A DNA stretch of 64,000 bases from Serratia sp. H1w (GTDB lineage Bacteria; Pseudomonadota; Gammaproteobacteria; Enterobacterales; Enterobacteriaceae): positions 1 through 64,000 of the forward strand of contig NZ_AYMQ01000033.1 of assembly GCF_000633355.1 (NCBI RefSeq). Direction: 5' to 3'. The notes under the pieces were generated by a model that searched no databases, had not been told where the DNA came from, and saw only the letters and a program-made list of their open reading frames with translations. This document shows positions 48,958-58,706 of the stretch, in pieces. Numbering within the stretch: position 1 is the first letter of the stretch; the number at the start of each line of letters is the position of its first letter. Made by a program: the position numbers and the translations under genes.

Positions 48958-50306
48958 GGCTGCTGTTCCAACGGTAAACGGATACGGCCGGTCAGCAGTT
49001 GTTGCATCATTCCTTGTTTTATATCGCGGAATTTGGCGAGCTTTTGCTCTAATACCTCGAGTTCAGTATCCATATCTGAGAGGATGGTGGCGATGGCAGT
49101 TTGCTCTTCTAAGCTCCCTGCAGGAAATTTTAAATTTTTGACATCAGTACTATTTATCGCCGGATAATTAGAACCGGTTATTAACATATCTATTTGCTTG
49201 TTTATTACAGAGTGAAATAAATGCTGGTATAAATAAGCTGCACAGAATTTTTGCTGCTTGCATCTAATTACACTGAAACCAGTTGAACCGATAAAATTCT
49301 GAATCTCATTAGCAATAAAGTAATGCGACATGAGATTTGGCCTCACTGTTGAGACAAGCAAATCGTTGAACCGCAGGACACGTCTGGCCCTTGACGGAGC
49401 TGTCGAAAAGGTATGTTTGGTTGTCTCAAGTAAAGAGCCAGCTTCAATACTCTCAAGAGAAATATAATTAAACTCATAGTTTTTTTGAGTGTTAACGGAT
49501 AAATTTTCTGGGTCAACAACTCCAACTTCTTGAATACATACGATGTTCCAATCTTCCGGAATTAGTCCAAAATCGCTAGGCTTATAACCTTTAAAAGTTC
49601 CATCTGGATATTTAGAAAATTGCGGTAGGCGAGTATGACCAGTCAGTAGTTGCTGCATGGTGGCGGTTTTGATGGAATGCTTTTTGGTGATTAAATGCTC
49701 AAGTTCAGTAATCAGTGTATCGGTATCAGAGAGCACATTTGCGATGGCTGTTTGTTCATTCTTTGGCGGGATTGGAAGCGGGGTGTTTTCAAGATCACCT
49801 TTTTTTACATGAACGAAAGATGATTTAAATCCATGAGCCATTTTTTCAATTTGCTCCTGGACCTTTCGAAGTACGTAATAGGAATAACTTGCTGTAACAA
49901 AGTTTTCATCAGGGATGACTTTGAATATATGCTGATTTAGTATTGCTTTTTTCCCTTGCCATACTCTAGCTCCAAAAGAAACTCCTTTTGAACCAGACCA
50001 AGCGAATAGTAAATCGCCTTTTTTTATATGAAATTTTGTATCAATAACCCCGGTAAAATAGTTATACGGTGCATGTGAGTCATTAAGATTTTGAATTCTA
50101 ATTATTGGTAAGCCTTCTTTTTCCCATTGTGATGGCTTGAAACCATAACCATTAATTAATTTCATAGTTTTGGCTATATTAATTACCATCCAATCCTTAG
50201 GTATTATCCCCACTTCTGTTTGTTTAAAACCAAGTGGAACTGCCTCCTGTTTCATCGACATTGTTTTCTCGTTCAGTGTCATTTGCGGATTGCTCATTGT
50301 ACTCAC
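48954..50306 (-). CDS. hsdS: Type I restriction specificity subunit S
   Basis: A 450-residue HsdS with the full two-domain plan. The first target-recognition domain runs from about residue 25 to 190, followed by a conserved helical spacer (PPKNEQTAIANVLSDTDTLITELEHLITKKHSIKTATMQQLLTG). The second domain is at about 240-400, followed by a second spacer with the same kind of sequence. The two domains fix the bipartite DNA target. The target domains are richer in A+T than the spacers, as expected from domain swapping. The GTG at 50306 overlaps hsdM; an ATG at 50297 is an equal candidate start. Confidence 0.95.
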   Translation of the reverse strand: MSTMSNPQMTLNEKTMSMKQEAVPLGFKQTEVGIIPKDWMVINIAKTMKLINGYGFKPSQWEKEGLPIIRIQNLNDSHAPYNYFTGVIDTKFHIKKGDLLFAWSGSKGVSFGARVWQGKKAILNQHIFKVIPDENFVTASYSYYVLRKVQEQIEKMAHGFKSSFVHVKKGDLENTPLPIPPKNEQTAIANVLSDTDTLITELEHLITKKHSIKTATMQQLLTGHTRLPQFSKYPDGTFKGYKPSDFGLIPEDWNIVCIQEVGVVDPENLSVNTQKNYEFNYISLESIEAGSLLETTKHTFSTAPSRARRVLRFNDLLVSTVRPNLMSHYFIANEIQNFIGSTGFSVIRCKQQKFCAAYLYQHLFHSVINKQIDMLITGSNYPAINSTDVKNLKFPAGSLEEQTAIATILSDMDTELEVLEQKLAKFRDIKQGMMQQLLTGRIRLPLEQQP

Positions 50307-52759
50307 TCTATGCCCATCGCCTGCAGATGAGCTATGACTTTGGCCTCTAGCTCCGTTACGTTTTTTGTTAGTTCAGACAGAGCCGCGCTATAACGTTCTT
50401 CCAGTTCTTTAACACGGTTTGCTAGTCGCTGAGTGACACGTTCAATCTCGGTGTTTAGAGCTCCGGAAAGGCTAACCTTCCATTTATCTTGTACCAGTAG
50501 AACTTTAATGTCGTTATCAGTGAGTTTTGGGTAATGAGAAAAAACTGTAAGATCCAATTTTTCCTGAGCATCCTTATGCGCTTTTTTGGTTTTGGTTTCA
50601 GCATCGAACAATGCCTGAGCAGCTTTTAGTACTGCCTTTTCCTCTCTATCTGTGGCAATTTTAAATCGTGCCTTAATGCTGGCAGCAGTGACTTTGTCTT
50701 TATCATTTACCGCATCGGCAAGTAACCCATCTTCATCGCCGTTTTCTTCAAGGAAACTTTCAAGTGCTTGGGCAGCTTCATCATGAGCGACCTGAAGTTG
50801 ATCAAGTTCCAGCTTCTCGGTAGCAAAATAGCGAGTTACTAAAAGTACTGGCGGCAAAAGTTCAGCCGTATACTTTTTCTTGCCAATTACCAGATCCGGT
50901 GTTTCTTTGAGTTTTTCTCCTTTTTCGACAATAAGTTCACGAAGCACTTTGCCCGCCTGCCAGCCATCCTGACTCAGGACATAAACGTCGTCCTGCATCA
51001 CATCCATCCAGTAGTCCATTAGTAACTGATAGATAGCGTAGTTCTCGAGCAACGGAGTGTCAGCTGTAGCTTCAGAAGCATAGGCAGCGAGGAGCCGCTC
51101 GCCAATTTCTTCAATCAGCTGTTTCGGTGAGTCTCCACGAGCAATTTCTTCAAGCTGACAACCTGCAAACCACTTTTCAAAGGGTACCAGTGCTCCAGCT
51201 CTGAAAGCGGCAAATTCCGGGTGTGCCAGTATGGTGGTCTTAACTTCACTTGCTTCGACTCGAGCATCGCTGTAACCAGGCCGGGCAGGTTCGAACAGAT
51301 CCTGACGTAAAGTCGGGAAAATTTTCCAGTAAGCACTGAGAGCATCAATATCGCGATCGGGAATACCTCCAGCCAAATGGCCAGAAAGGTCATGCAGATC
51401 TTCCGGATCGCTGCTGTCGATATAGCGAGGGATATTGAGGTTGAAGTCGTTGGCTGCAATTTCTGACAGCGGTACCATGCGACTGAAGCGGGGGATTTCC
51501 TGCTCACGATTAAATACATCAACAATTTTATGGATGTCCTGGGCGCGTAGGCGATTTTTATTGCCATCCTTAATAAAGCCATTACTGGCATCGATCATAA
51601 AGATACCTTGTTGACTCTCACCATTAGCATTGAACGCTCTGAGTCGAGCATCTTCTTTATCGATGACAATAATGCATGCCGGGATACCCGTGCCGTAGAA
51701 CAAGTTAGCGGGCAGGCCAATGATGCCTTTGATGTAACCTTGCTTGAGCAGATTTTCACGAATACGTGCTTCGGCATTGCCCCGGAACAGTACGCCGTGT
51801 GGCAGGATCACTGCGCCTTTAGCTGTGCTCTTGAGACTCTTGATGATGTGCAGCAGGAAAGCGTAGTCGCCGTTCTTTTCGGGTGGGGTCCCCCAGACAA
51901 AACGGTCAAAAGTATCGTTTGCAGCATCCAGCCCGCTGGTCCAGTTTTTGTTGGAGAAAGGGGGGTTAGCTACAGCAAAGTCGAAGGTTTTAAGGTTATC
52001 GTTGCCATCCTTCCAATGTGGATCGGCTAAGGTGTTACCTTTCCAGATTTTAGCGGTGGCGTTGTTATGCAGGATCATGTTCATGCGTGCCAGTGCGCTG
52101 GTCGCATAATCCATCTCTTGGCCATAAATGGTCAGCCCTTTCGGACCGGCTTCGTCACTGGCTTTCAACAGCAGTGAGCCTGAACCACAGGTAGGGTCAT
52201 AAACGGTAGCATCTTGTGGTGTCTGTTTACTGATGCCAATCACTTTCGCCAGAATGCGTGACACCTCTGCCGGGGTGTAAAACTGCCCCTTGGATTTACC
52301 TGACTCTGTAGCAAAGTGACGCATTAAATATTCGTAGGCATCACCCAGCAGATCGTCTCCATCAACGCGGTTGGCTGAGAGATCCAACCCTTCGAAGATT
52401 GCCACCAGCTTGGAAAGGCGGTCGATCATCTCCTTGCCTTTGCCCAGCTTGTCTTCATCATTGAAGTCGGCAATGTCGATAACACCTTTCAGGTCATTAG
52501 CTTCAGCAAGTAATCTGATGGTTTTGTTAATTTTTTCGCCAATTTCTTTGTTGCCCTTGAGAGCAACCATATCGTCGAAACTTGCACCTTCCGGCACTTC
52601 AATCATCGCGTAAGGGTTGCCCTTAGCTTTGTCAGAGACGTACTTCATAAACAGTAGGGTCAACACATAGTCTTTGTACTGTGAAGCATCCATTCCGCCA
52701 CGCAACTCGTCGCAGCTCGCCCAAAGGGAGGAGTAAAGTTCGTTCTTCTTGATAGCCAT
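50303..52759 (-). CDS. hsdM: Type I restriction-modification methyltransferase subunit M
   Basis: An 818-residue HsdM. The N-terminal helical domain (DASQYKDYVLTLLFMKYVSD) is followed by a methylase core with motif I DPTCGSGS at 188-195 and motif IV NPPF at 265-268. A long C-terminal extension (after about 520) contains helical and coiled-coil segments (RVTQRLANRVKELEERYSAALSELTKNVTELEAKV). Most HsdM proteins are about 500 residues, so this is a long form. The ATG at 52759 is preferred over the 34-codon longer frame because it gives the family N terminus. It heads a six-gene overlapping operon. Confidence 0.95.
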   Translation of the reverse strand: MAIKKNELYSSLWASCDELRGGMDASQYKDYVLTLLFMKYVSDKAKGNPYAMIEVPEGASFDDMVALKGNKEIGEKINKTIRLLAEANDLKGVIDIADFNDEDKLGKGKEMIDRLSKLVAIFEGLDLSANRVDGDDLLGDAYEYLMRHFATESGKSKGQFYTPAEVSRILAKVIGISKQTPQDATVYDPTCGSGSLLLKASDEAGPKGLTIYGQEMDYATSALARMNMILHNNATAKIWKGNTLADPHWKDGNDNLKTFDFAVANPPFSNKNWTSGLDAANDTFDRFVWGTPPEKNGDYAFLLHIIKSLKSTAKGAVILPHGVLFRGNAEARIRENLLKQGYIKGIIGLPANLFYGTGIPACIIVIDKEDARLRAFNANGESQQGIFMIDASNGFIKDGNKNRLRAQDIHKIVDVFNREQEIPRFSRMVPLSEIAANDFNLNIPRYIDSSDPEDLHDLSGHLAGGIPDRDIDALSAYWKIFPTLRQDLFEPARPGYSDARVEASEVKTTILAHPEFAAFRAGALVPFEKWFAGCQLEEIARGDSPKQLIEEIGERLLAAYASEATADTPLLENYAIYQLLMDYWMDVMQDDVYVLSQDGWQAGKVLRELIVEKGEKLKETPDLVIGKKKYTAELLPPVLLVTRYFATEKLELDQLQVAHDEAAQALESFLEENGDEDGLLADAVNDKDKVTAASIKARFKIATDREEKAVLKAAQALFDAETKTKKAHKDAQEKLDLTVFSHYPKLTDNDIKVLLVQDKWKVSLSGALNTEIERVTQRLANRVKELEERYSAALSELTKNVTELEAKVIAHLQAMGIE

Positions 52760-53094
52760 ATGGTGTCCGGTAAAAACAAAGCATGTAACGCGGCAAAGAG
52801 GTGACGACACAATCGTCCAAATAGTTTCTGTCGCGTAAGAATTTACCAGAGAGTTTATCAAGTTGGTGGGGCTTCGACCATGGACGTCTGTACATCAAAT
52901 TCAGATATTGCTGTAGATAAAAAGGTAAGTTTTACTTAGGCGTGCAGTAGGGAAATTATGGTAAAGGCTATTCGGAAAGGGCTGTACTACATGTAGTGGC
53001 GTCCAATTAGCCGAAAATTACTTTCACCAAAACAGCCCGCATTGCGGGCTTTATGATGTAAAGCATACTTCATAGTGAGGGGAGCTATTCTGCA
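52760..53094. other. Intergenic region upstream of hsdM
   Basis: This is 335 bases without a convincing gene. It should contain the promoter of the hsdM operon; AT-rich DNA at about 52900-52960 is the best place. A small perfect palindrome CTACATGTAG lies at 52987-52996, and a terminator hairpin lies at 53034-53050. Confidence 0.45.
53034..53050 (-). terminator. Terminator of the lipase-STAND gene
   Basis: A seven-base stem AGCCCGC/GCGGGCT with a three-base loop lies 45 bases after the gene. On the minus strand it is followed by GTTTTGG. The hairpin is strong and the T-run short. Confidence 0.65.
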
Positions 53095-56000
53095 TTAATA
53101 TTCGAACTGTTCACTATCCCTTTTGTTTAGTCTCGCGCTCCTCTGCTGGTCTCTGTCGAACCGTTCTTGCACTTCGTCCATCATCCGCGAGGCTGCAAGC
53201 GCAAGCTCCGGACTTCCGCTGTTGCGAAGCTCAGCGAGCAATGTCAATTTATCCTCTGCACAGGCTGCTCTGGAGCCTAAGTCGTCATCTGCAGAGGCAT
53301 TATGCACCAAGCCCGATAGCACCGGTTCGGGTGAAGGAGCTCCTGCAATCAGGGCGCTGGCCAGGGCGGTCCACACGAGATGTTCCCCGGATTTTTCATA
53401 CGGAGAAATCAGTGTTGCCAGGCATGGATAGCGGGTCCGAGGATCCTGCTGACACCAGGCCATTGTGACTGCCATTGGCAGTACCGTCAGAGGCTGGTCT
53501 TTGCTGTAAGACCGCTGTGAAACAACGTCACGGAAGGCTTCATCAACGACGCCGGGTGCAGGACATAAGCGGTCAAGAATAACTTGCGGCTGGTAGTGAC
53601 AGATGAGGCCGAGCACCTCGGTGAAGTCATAATCATGCAGAGTATAGCGTTCTGATGACCGGACAATGGCTGCCAGCAGGTCGCGAGCCTGCTCAGCAGA
53701 ACACGCCTGAAATGCACGTTTCGCGATCGCAGAGATGTTATATTTGGGAATATCTCTGGTCGGTACCGGATGCCCATAGATGATGGCGCAGATCCACCTA
53801 CGCGCGAGCTCCAGCAGAGGCTCACTGCAGACATAGCCGTCGCGACCGTCATCATGAACCCGCATCGAAAGGATATCGAACGCAGTGGAGGGGCCATTTT
53901 GATGGCGCCACATCAGTTGCAGGAGTTCGATGAGCGAACTGTCGGGGATAATGGCATGCCGCCTGCCACTGGCTAATATTCGGTAGCCACTCACATCTTT
54001 TTCCGGGTCCTCAAGATGGTGCATAACTCGCTCAATGCTGTTTGCATCCATCGGAATGTGCGCCTGTATTATTGCAAAGTGCTTCTCCATCTTAGGCATG
54101 TGCAGCCAGGCATCCAGAACGGCATGACAGAGCGCGGAATCCTGGTGATAAATTCCCCGTAACGAACCACAAAGAAAGACATTTTTAATGTTCTCTGCGC
54201 CTAGTCGGGTTATCTGGGTATTAAGTTTCTGGCAGAAATCCTGAGGATCTGAAATCTCTTTGCCCAACACGGTCGAAAATTCCATCATCCGTCCATAGTC
54301 GCTGTCCTCAAGCAAGGCACGGTAAATAATGCTGTCCCTGAGGTCTGGCAAGCAGGATGCTACGTCTCTGCCGAGGGCAGCAGCCAATTTGTTGGCAACG
54401 TCATATCCGGAAGTGTGATTTTCCCCGTCCTCATCCTTTTCCCCGAGGCCATAAAAACTCTGTTGCTGTGAAAAAATAAAGATGTTGAGTTTCTGTGCTA
54501 GGCTATCCGGTCGGGTCAGTTGTTCGAGCTGCTGCAGGGCTTCCCATTCTGCTTCGGTTTGTTTCTCGACGTCGAAATGAATGACCTGTTTGACGGTCGG
54601 CCACAACACTTCATCACCCGGCGTTCCGATGAGTTTTTCAATCAGCGTGACAAGCTGGACTTGTGCGGGTTTGATCTTCCATAACGATCTGAACGAGCTA
54701 TGAACTAACCTGCATGCCTCCCGGGAAAACTCCGAATGCCTATTACAGCTGGCGATGAGAAAGTCCAGAACTCTGCAGAACCAGGTTTCGTAGTCGTTCA
54801 TCGTCTGAGGAAGATAACCAAAGTCACGAACCTGAGCCCCGAAGTCGAAGCCTTGGAAAGAAGTAAAATGCGATGATTTAAGCAGGCTTTGTAGCAGGCG
54901 AGATGCCAGACCCGTGCGCTGTTCGAGGAGCAGTGTATCGATGATGTTCAGACGCATCGTTAACGGCGCATGGGTGCCGGAAAGATGGATGTGGAACAGG
55001 GTGCACAGAAGGTCGGTACTGGAGGCATTGTTTTCGTTTGCCTTCTCATTGTCGGCAAAGCGGCACAGCAGCCAGACGCACTGCTCAAAATAGCGTGCCT
55101 CATAGGCCAGCGAGCGAAGCAGACGAGCAATCACGGTAAATGCCGGATTGTCACGCGTAAAGAACCCGCCGTCAGGCACTTGGTCACCGGTTCGTGTAAT
55201 GAAGTCTAGGGTCTGCTCCTGGGCTACCGGGGCGACACTGGCAATCAGGGAAAAGATCTCAGTGTATCGGTCCTTCCCCCGGGCGAGCATCCTGTCAAAT
55301 AAGCCGTCAGAAGTCAGCATTTTATCTGCCATGGCTGCCGCTTCCCGGGAATCCGAGAGATAACCCAGCCGGCGAGTAAATGACCTGAACAGACGTTCAT
55401 GTTGGTCCGGATCCAGAGCCGATAGGATCTGTGCGTGCGGAATGTCTTCCAGTGCCCGCTGGGCGAGTCCATTCGCAACAGGATGCGGAAGAATGGCCAT
55501 CCAGTCTCCCCGCACCTGAGCCAGCCCGCGCCGCTGAATTTCCTGCGCGCTAGCATACAGGTCGTTATGATGAAGACGGGCAAGACGGGCCATTACGGTC
55601 AGTTCATCGCTGTATCCGTCCCCGGCGGTAAAGCGGAAAGAATAGACCAGTGAGAGGAGAGAGCCTGCCCGCATCAACTCCGGGCTGGCTGAATGGCGTT
55701 GATCAAAGAGCCTGCTGAACAATTCGCTGCTCCTCAGTCTGGAAATATTCTCTCCCCGGCCGATGGTGGCAGCTAGCGCCAGTGCAACACGGGCATTCCC
55801 TCCCGAGAATTCTGCAATGGTACTTCGACTAGCCTGGCTGATGTCAGGGAAATAGCCAGATATTAAGGCCTCAATCAGTTCTCCAGAGCTGGCCTCCATC
55901 GAGATAACATCGGTGTTATCTGGAATATCATCCCGAACATCATACTCCACGGTCAGAAGACGGGAACGCGCAGGCCCAGGATCGGCGTTTAACACACTGT

Positions 56001-57225
56001 TCAGTGAGTTATGCAAGGCCGGGGCACAGTTGTCGACGACAACCACCGCCTCCTGGGCCGTGGATTTGAGTTTTTCCAGCAGAGCATCTGGAGCTGGAAA
56101 CGCTTGGCCTCCGGCATCGGTATAAAAAACAGTGTCGGGGGAGAGAGCTGCCCGACCGATGTTTGTTTCAAAGAGGGCCTGTACAAAGCGGGTCTTCCCG
56201 ACCCCAGACAGTCCGACCAAGCGGAGTACCGCACCGGGCACAGCGAGCTTTTGTCTGATCGCGTCCAGCATCTCTTCAGCCGTGATTTTCCTGCCAGCAT
56301 CGATAGTCGCATCGCTGAACTTGACCTTATCATCAATAATATAACGTCCATCAACGTCTTGCGTAGCGCCTGACCAGTTCTGGTATCCGCGCCAGCCACT
56401 GACCTGACTGCCAAAATGCTTCATTAGCCAGAGATGCTGTGGGGTGATTTTCGCCGACTTAACAAAGTTCAGCACATGCTGATACACCTCATTCTGCCTC
56501 GAATCAGGTTTGCAGATCCCGTTATGATCAGCATCGACCATAACCATCTCTGCTTGGATTCCCGGGTCTGCACTGTCTGGTTTGACAATCTTAGCAAGCC
56601 CGTATAATTTTCGGCTTTCGCCGAGGACCAGACGCTTACCGGTAAAGGTGCGGTCCCAGTTGCGATACCAGACGTTGAGTTCGCGCAAATCGGGGTTGTT
56701 GCGGTAAAGATAGGCCGTCATGGCTGACGGTCGTCCTCCGAGGCAGGCAAATGTCAGCAATCTTGCGGGTAAGGAATTACCTAAACTCGAGACATCAGAA
56801 CCCTGATGGGGGGTACCAAGAAAGGCAACGGCGGTGATACTATTCAGCAGTACGCTGACCTCAGGCTCATCCTTTCGGTCACAAGCAAGCCGGATTATTT
56901 GTTTAATCAGCAATCCGCCCTGACTGTGACCGATGAAAATAACTTCTCCGCGAGTGATGTCATTCTGCAGAAGTAGCAATTTAAATATGTTCTGAGCCCG
57001 ATCCTTCAAGCCCATGTCGGGTTGCAACCAGGTCAGGAGACTGGTTTCATATTCGACAGCCCAGATTCGCAGATCCGGATCATCCTGCTGTAACCATTCA
57101 GGCCAGAACTGACGTTTATCCTTTCCGGCAGTCCAGGTTTTACGGTAATGGCCACCGAGACCATGTATCAGAACAACATTGCGTTTTGCCCCTTCAGTAC
57201 CTGCTATTAAATGAATGGTAGCCAT
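53095..57225 (-). CDS. Lipase-STAND NTPase fusion, candidate NLR-like anti-phage protein
   Basis: A 1376-residue multidomain protein. Residues about 15-260 are an alpha/beta hydrolase of the SesB/SERAC1/DUF676 type: oxyanion region VLIHGLGGH (18-26), nucleophile Ser101 in GHSQGG, and likely catalytic His234 in DADHNG. Residues about 315-600 are a STAND/AAA-like NTPase with Walker A GLSGVGKT at 338-345 and Walker B VVVVDN at 394-399. The remaining about 750 residues are helical and Leu-rich, as in repeat sensor regions. This effector-NTPase-sensor plan is that of NLR-like defence proteins (Avs family in bacteria, SesB-type NLRs in fungi). It stands alone beside a restriction operon in the island. 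Function is inferred from architecture. Confidence 0.8.
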   Translation of the reverse strand: MATIHLIAGTEGAKRNVVLIHGLGGHYRKTWTAGKDKRQFWPEWLQQDDPDLRIWAVEYETSLLTWLQPDMGLKDRAQNIFKLLLLQNDITRGEVIFIGHSQGGLLIKQIIRLACDRKDEPEVSVLLNSITAVAFLGTPHQGSDVSSLGNSLPARLLTFACLGGRPSAMTAYLYRNNPDLRELNVWYRNWDRTFTGKRLVLGESRKLYGLAKIVKPDSADPGIQAEMVMVDADHNGICKPDSRQNEVYQHVLNFVKSAKITPQHLWLMKHFGSQVSGWRGYQNWSGATQDVDGRYIIDDKVKFSDATIDAGRKITAEEMLDAIRQKLAVPGAVLRLVGLSGVGKTRFVQALFETNIGRAALSPDTVFYTDAGGQAFPAPDALLEKLKSTAQEAVVVVDNCAPALHNSLNSVLNADPGPARSRLLTVEYDVRDDIPDNTDVISMEASSGELIEALISGYFPDISQASRSTIAEFSGGNARVALALAATIGRGENISRLRSSELFSRLFDQRHSASPELMRAGSLLSLVYSFRFTAGDGYSDELTVMARLARLHHNDLYASAQEIQRRGLAQVRGDWMAILPHPVANGLAQRALEDIPHAQILSALDPDQHERLFRSFTRRLGYLSDSREAAAMADKMLTSDGLFDRMLARGKDRYTEIFSLIASVAPVAQEQTLDFITRTGDQVPDGGFFTRDNPAFTVIARLLRSLAYEARYFEQCVWLLCRFADNEKANENNASSTDLLCTLFHIHLSGTHAPLTMRLNIIDTLLLEQRTGLASRLLQSLLKSSHFTSFQGFDFGAQVRDFGYLPQTMNDYETWFCRVLDFLIASCNRHSEFSREACRLVHSSFRSLWKIKPAQVQLVTLIEKLIGTPGDEVLWPTVKQVIHFDVEKQTEAEWEALQQLEQLTRPDSLAQKLNIFIFSQQQSFYGLGEKDEDGENHTSGYDVANKLAAALGRDVASCLPDLRDSIIYRALLEDSDYGRMMEFSTVLGKEISDPQDFCQKLNTQITRLGAENIKNVFLCGSLRGIYHQDSALCHAVLDAWLHMPKMEKHFAIIQAHIPMDANSIERVMHHLEDPEKDVSGYRILASGRRHAIIPDSSLIELLQLMWRHQNGPSTAFDILSMRVHDDGRDGYVCSEPLLELARRWICAIIYGHPVPTRDIPKYNISAIAKRAFQACSAEQARDLLAAIVRSSERYTLHDYDFTEVLGLICHYQPQVILDRLCPAPGVVDEAFRDVVSQRSYSKDQPLTVLPMAVTMAWCQQDPRTRYPCLATLISPYEKSGEHLVWTALASALIAGAPSPEPVLSGLVHNASADDDLGSRAACAEDKLTLLAELRNSGSPELALAASRMMDEVQERFDRDQQRSARLNKRDSEQFEY

Positions 57226-58202
57226 CTTCCCACTGTTCCTTGCGTATGTTTAATCTAAATTCACGCCAGATAAGGTCATTCTTTGATATTTGTTTAACGC
57301 TATTTATATCAGTATTCAGGCTTCTTGAACCGCTATCAAGTTTAGATATAGCTGTCAGCCCGACGAATAAATCAATGGGGCAGGCCATTGTCATGGTCTA
57401 AGTTCGTTGCCTGAAAGTCATAACAGAACTAAACAGGAAGGGGAAAGGACCCGCATACAGGATTGCTTATGTCAAAAGGAGCCTACTTTCAACAGGCTAC
57501 GAGCCATATACAAAATTGATAAGAGCTGATTCCAGCTGGCTTCTTGCTGCGCTATAAATTTCAAATTAGTGGCTGTGATGCCCGATTATAAGTTTTGGCA
57601 GTGGTATGTTGACGAAGGAGTTCTGCTGAATAAACCCACCGTAAAAGTTTGCCTAAACTGCAGGGTTAGCGGCAAAGCCCCAAAGCCGAAGAGTCTTTTA
57701 GGAAAAAAATACGACAGATAGTGGATAGCGACCTGCAACTCGTCGCTATTAACGCTGAGGTGTTCACTTCAGTGCGTTTCCCCAGTGCTCACAGCACCGT
57801 TACGGTTTCGGGGCACCCGAGATTTCCACATCGGCAAAGTTCTTTTTCCCTGTGATGCGCCAGTGGCCGATTTCGCCAAATCCACTACCGCTGGTGACAA
57901 CAACATGGTCCTCAGTTTATTGTCCTTCGAATTTACTTTTACCTCTGGTTCCAAGTGCGCGCAGTTCAACAGCCGCTTGCTTGTCGTATTACGCCGGTCG
58001 AGTTCAAACCACGGCGCTTCATACTGTGAGCCCACATGAAGGATGAGTCCAGAGCCGTATGATATGCAGCTCCAGGTCCTGGCTCCTTTACTGACAGCCT
58101 ATCAGCGGTGATATAATTACCCAGTGCGTTGGTGGCGAGAAACACTTCAACATTATCATGATGTCACCCATTTTGACTGGCTAAAGTCTCCGGTACGACA
58201 GG
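57226..58202. other. Gene-poor stretch with hairpins and weak overlapping ORFs
   Basis: Nearly one kilobase without a secure gene. The first part (to about 57470) should hold the promoter of the lipase-STAND gene. At 57725-57749 an eight-base inverted repeat ATAGCGAC/GTCGCTAT is followed by further small hairpins (for example GTGCT/AGCAC near 57783-57795). Bases 57769-58035 (minus, 88 codons) and 57785-58039 (plus, 84 codons) are open in both directions. The minus frame reads more like a protein, but I recognise no family. It could be a remnant of an older mobile element or a structured RNA region. Confidence 0.4.
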
Positions 58203-58550
58203 TTAGGCAGTAACGTTCACCATAGTAACTGGTCTTGCATTGTCTGCACTGCCAGTCGGCTTTACTGACCCGGGAGTAGCATCGGGGAGGAGGCGCTGTA
58301 ACCGTCTGACCAGTTGCTGTTCACTAGCATCCGGATTGGCATAGGGACAATGCTGTCGACCATTGTTGGTGAGACCCGTTTCGGTGTGCTCAAACCACGG
58401 ACATTCGGTGTCGAACTCAGGGTGGTATTGCAGCACTCTGTTGCAGAGAGGGCTGGTATAGTGATCGTAAGGCGCTGTCTGCGCGGTACGAGCCCCGCCT
58501 AGGCTACCGTTACCGTCGAGAGCGGTAACGGATTTAGCAAACATAGTCAT
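58203..58550 (-). CDS. Hypothetical island protein with Cys/His pattern
   Basis: A 115-residue open frame from the ATG at 58550, which has an AGGAAC ribosome site (MTMFAKSVTALDGNGSLGG...). The middle part carries Cys and His residues (PLCNRV, TECPWFEH, GRQHCPYAN) that might bind a metal. The frame is open further to 58661. The gene lies downstream of the Gp2-family gene on the same strand. No known family is recognised. Confidence 0.5.
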   Translation of the reverse strand: MTMFAKSVTALDGNGSLGGARTAQTAPYDHYTSPLCNRVLQYHPEFDTECPWFEHTETGLTNNGRQHCPYANPDASEQQLVRRLQRLLPDATPGSVKPTGSADNARPVTMVNVTA

Positions 58551-58706
58551 GTTCCTGCAGGCAGGCGTAAGCCGTCCCTGAAGAGTAGACAGACGCCATG
58601 CGGTTGAATGGATTAAAGGGATTGAAAGGGGACCTGCGGTGTGGTTGTCAGACTGTGGCATTGTGGCGTAAATAAATCGCCATCAGCAAAACGGATGCAG
58701 GGAATA

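Noticed and set aside
52632-52898. Minus-strand frame of 88 codons across the hsdM start
   Set aside because: It overlaps the conserved N-terminal coding region of hsdM in another frame.
57194-57394. Small minus-strand frame of 66 codons overlapping the start of the lipase-STAND gene
   Set aside because: It has no ribosome site, runs into the large gene in another frame, and covers the likely promoter.
57470-58202. A retron or group II intron
   Set aside because: Hairpins and a GAGCCGTATGAT-like word suggested these, but no reverse transcriptase gene is present and the expected full set of paired domains could not be drawn.
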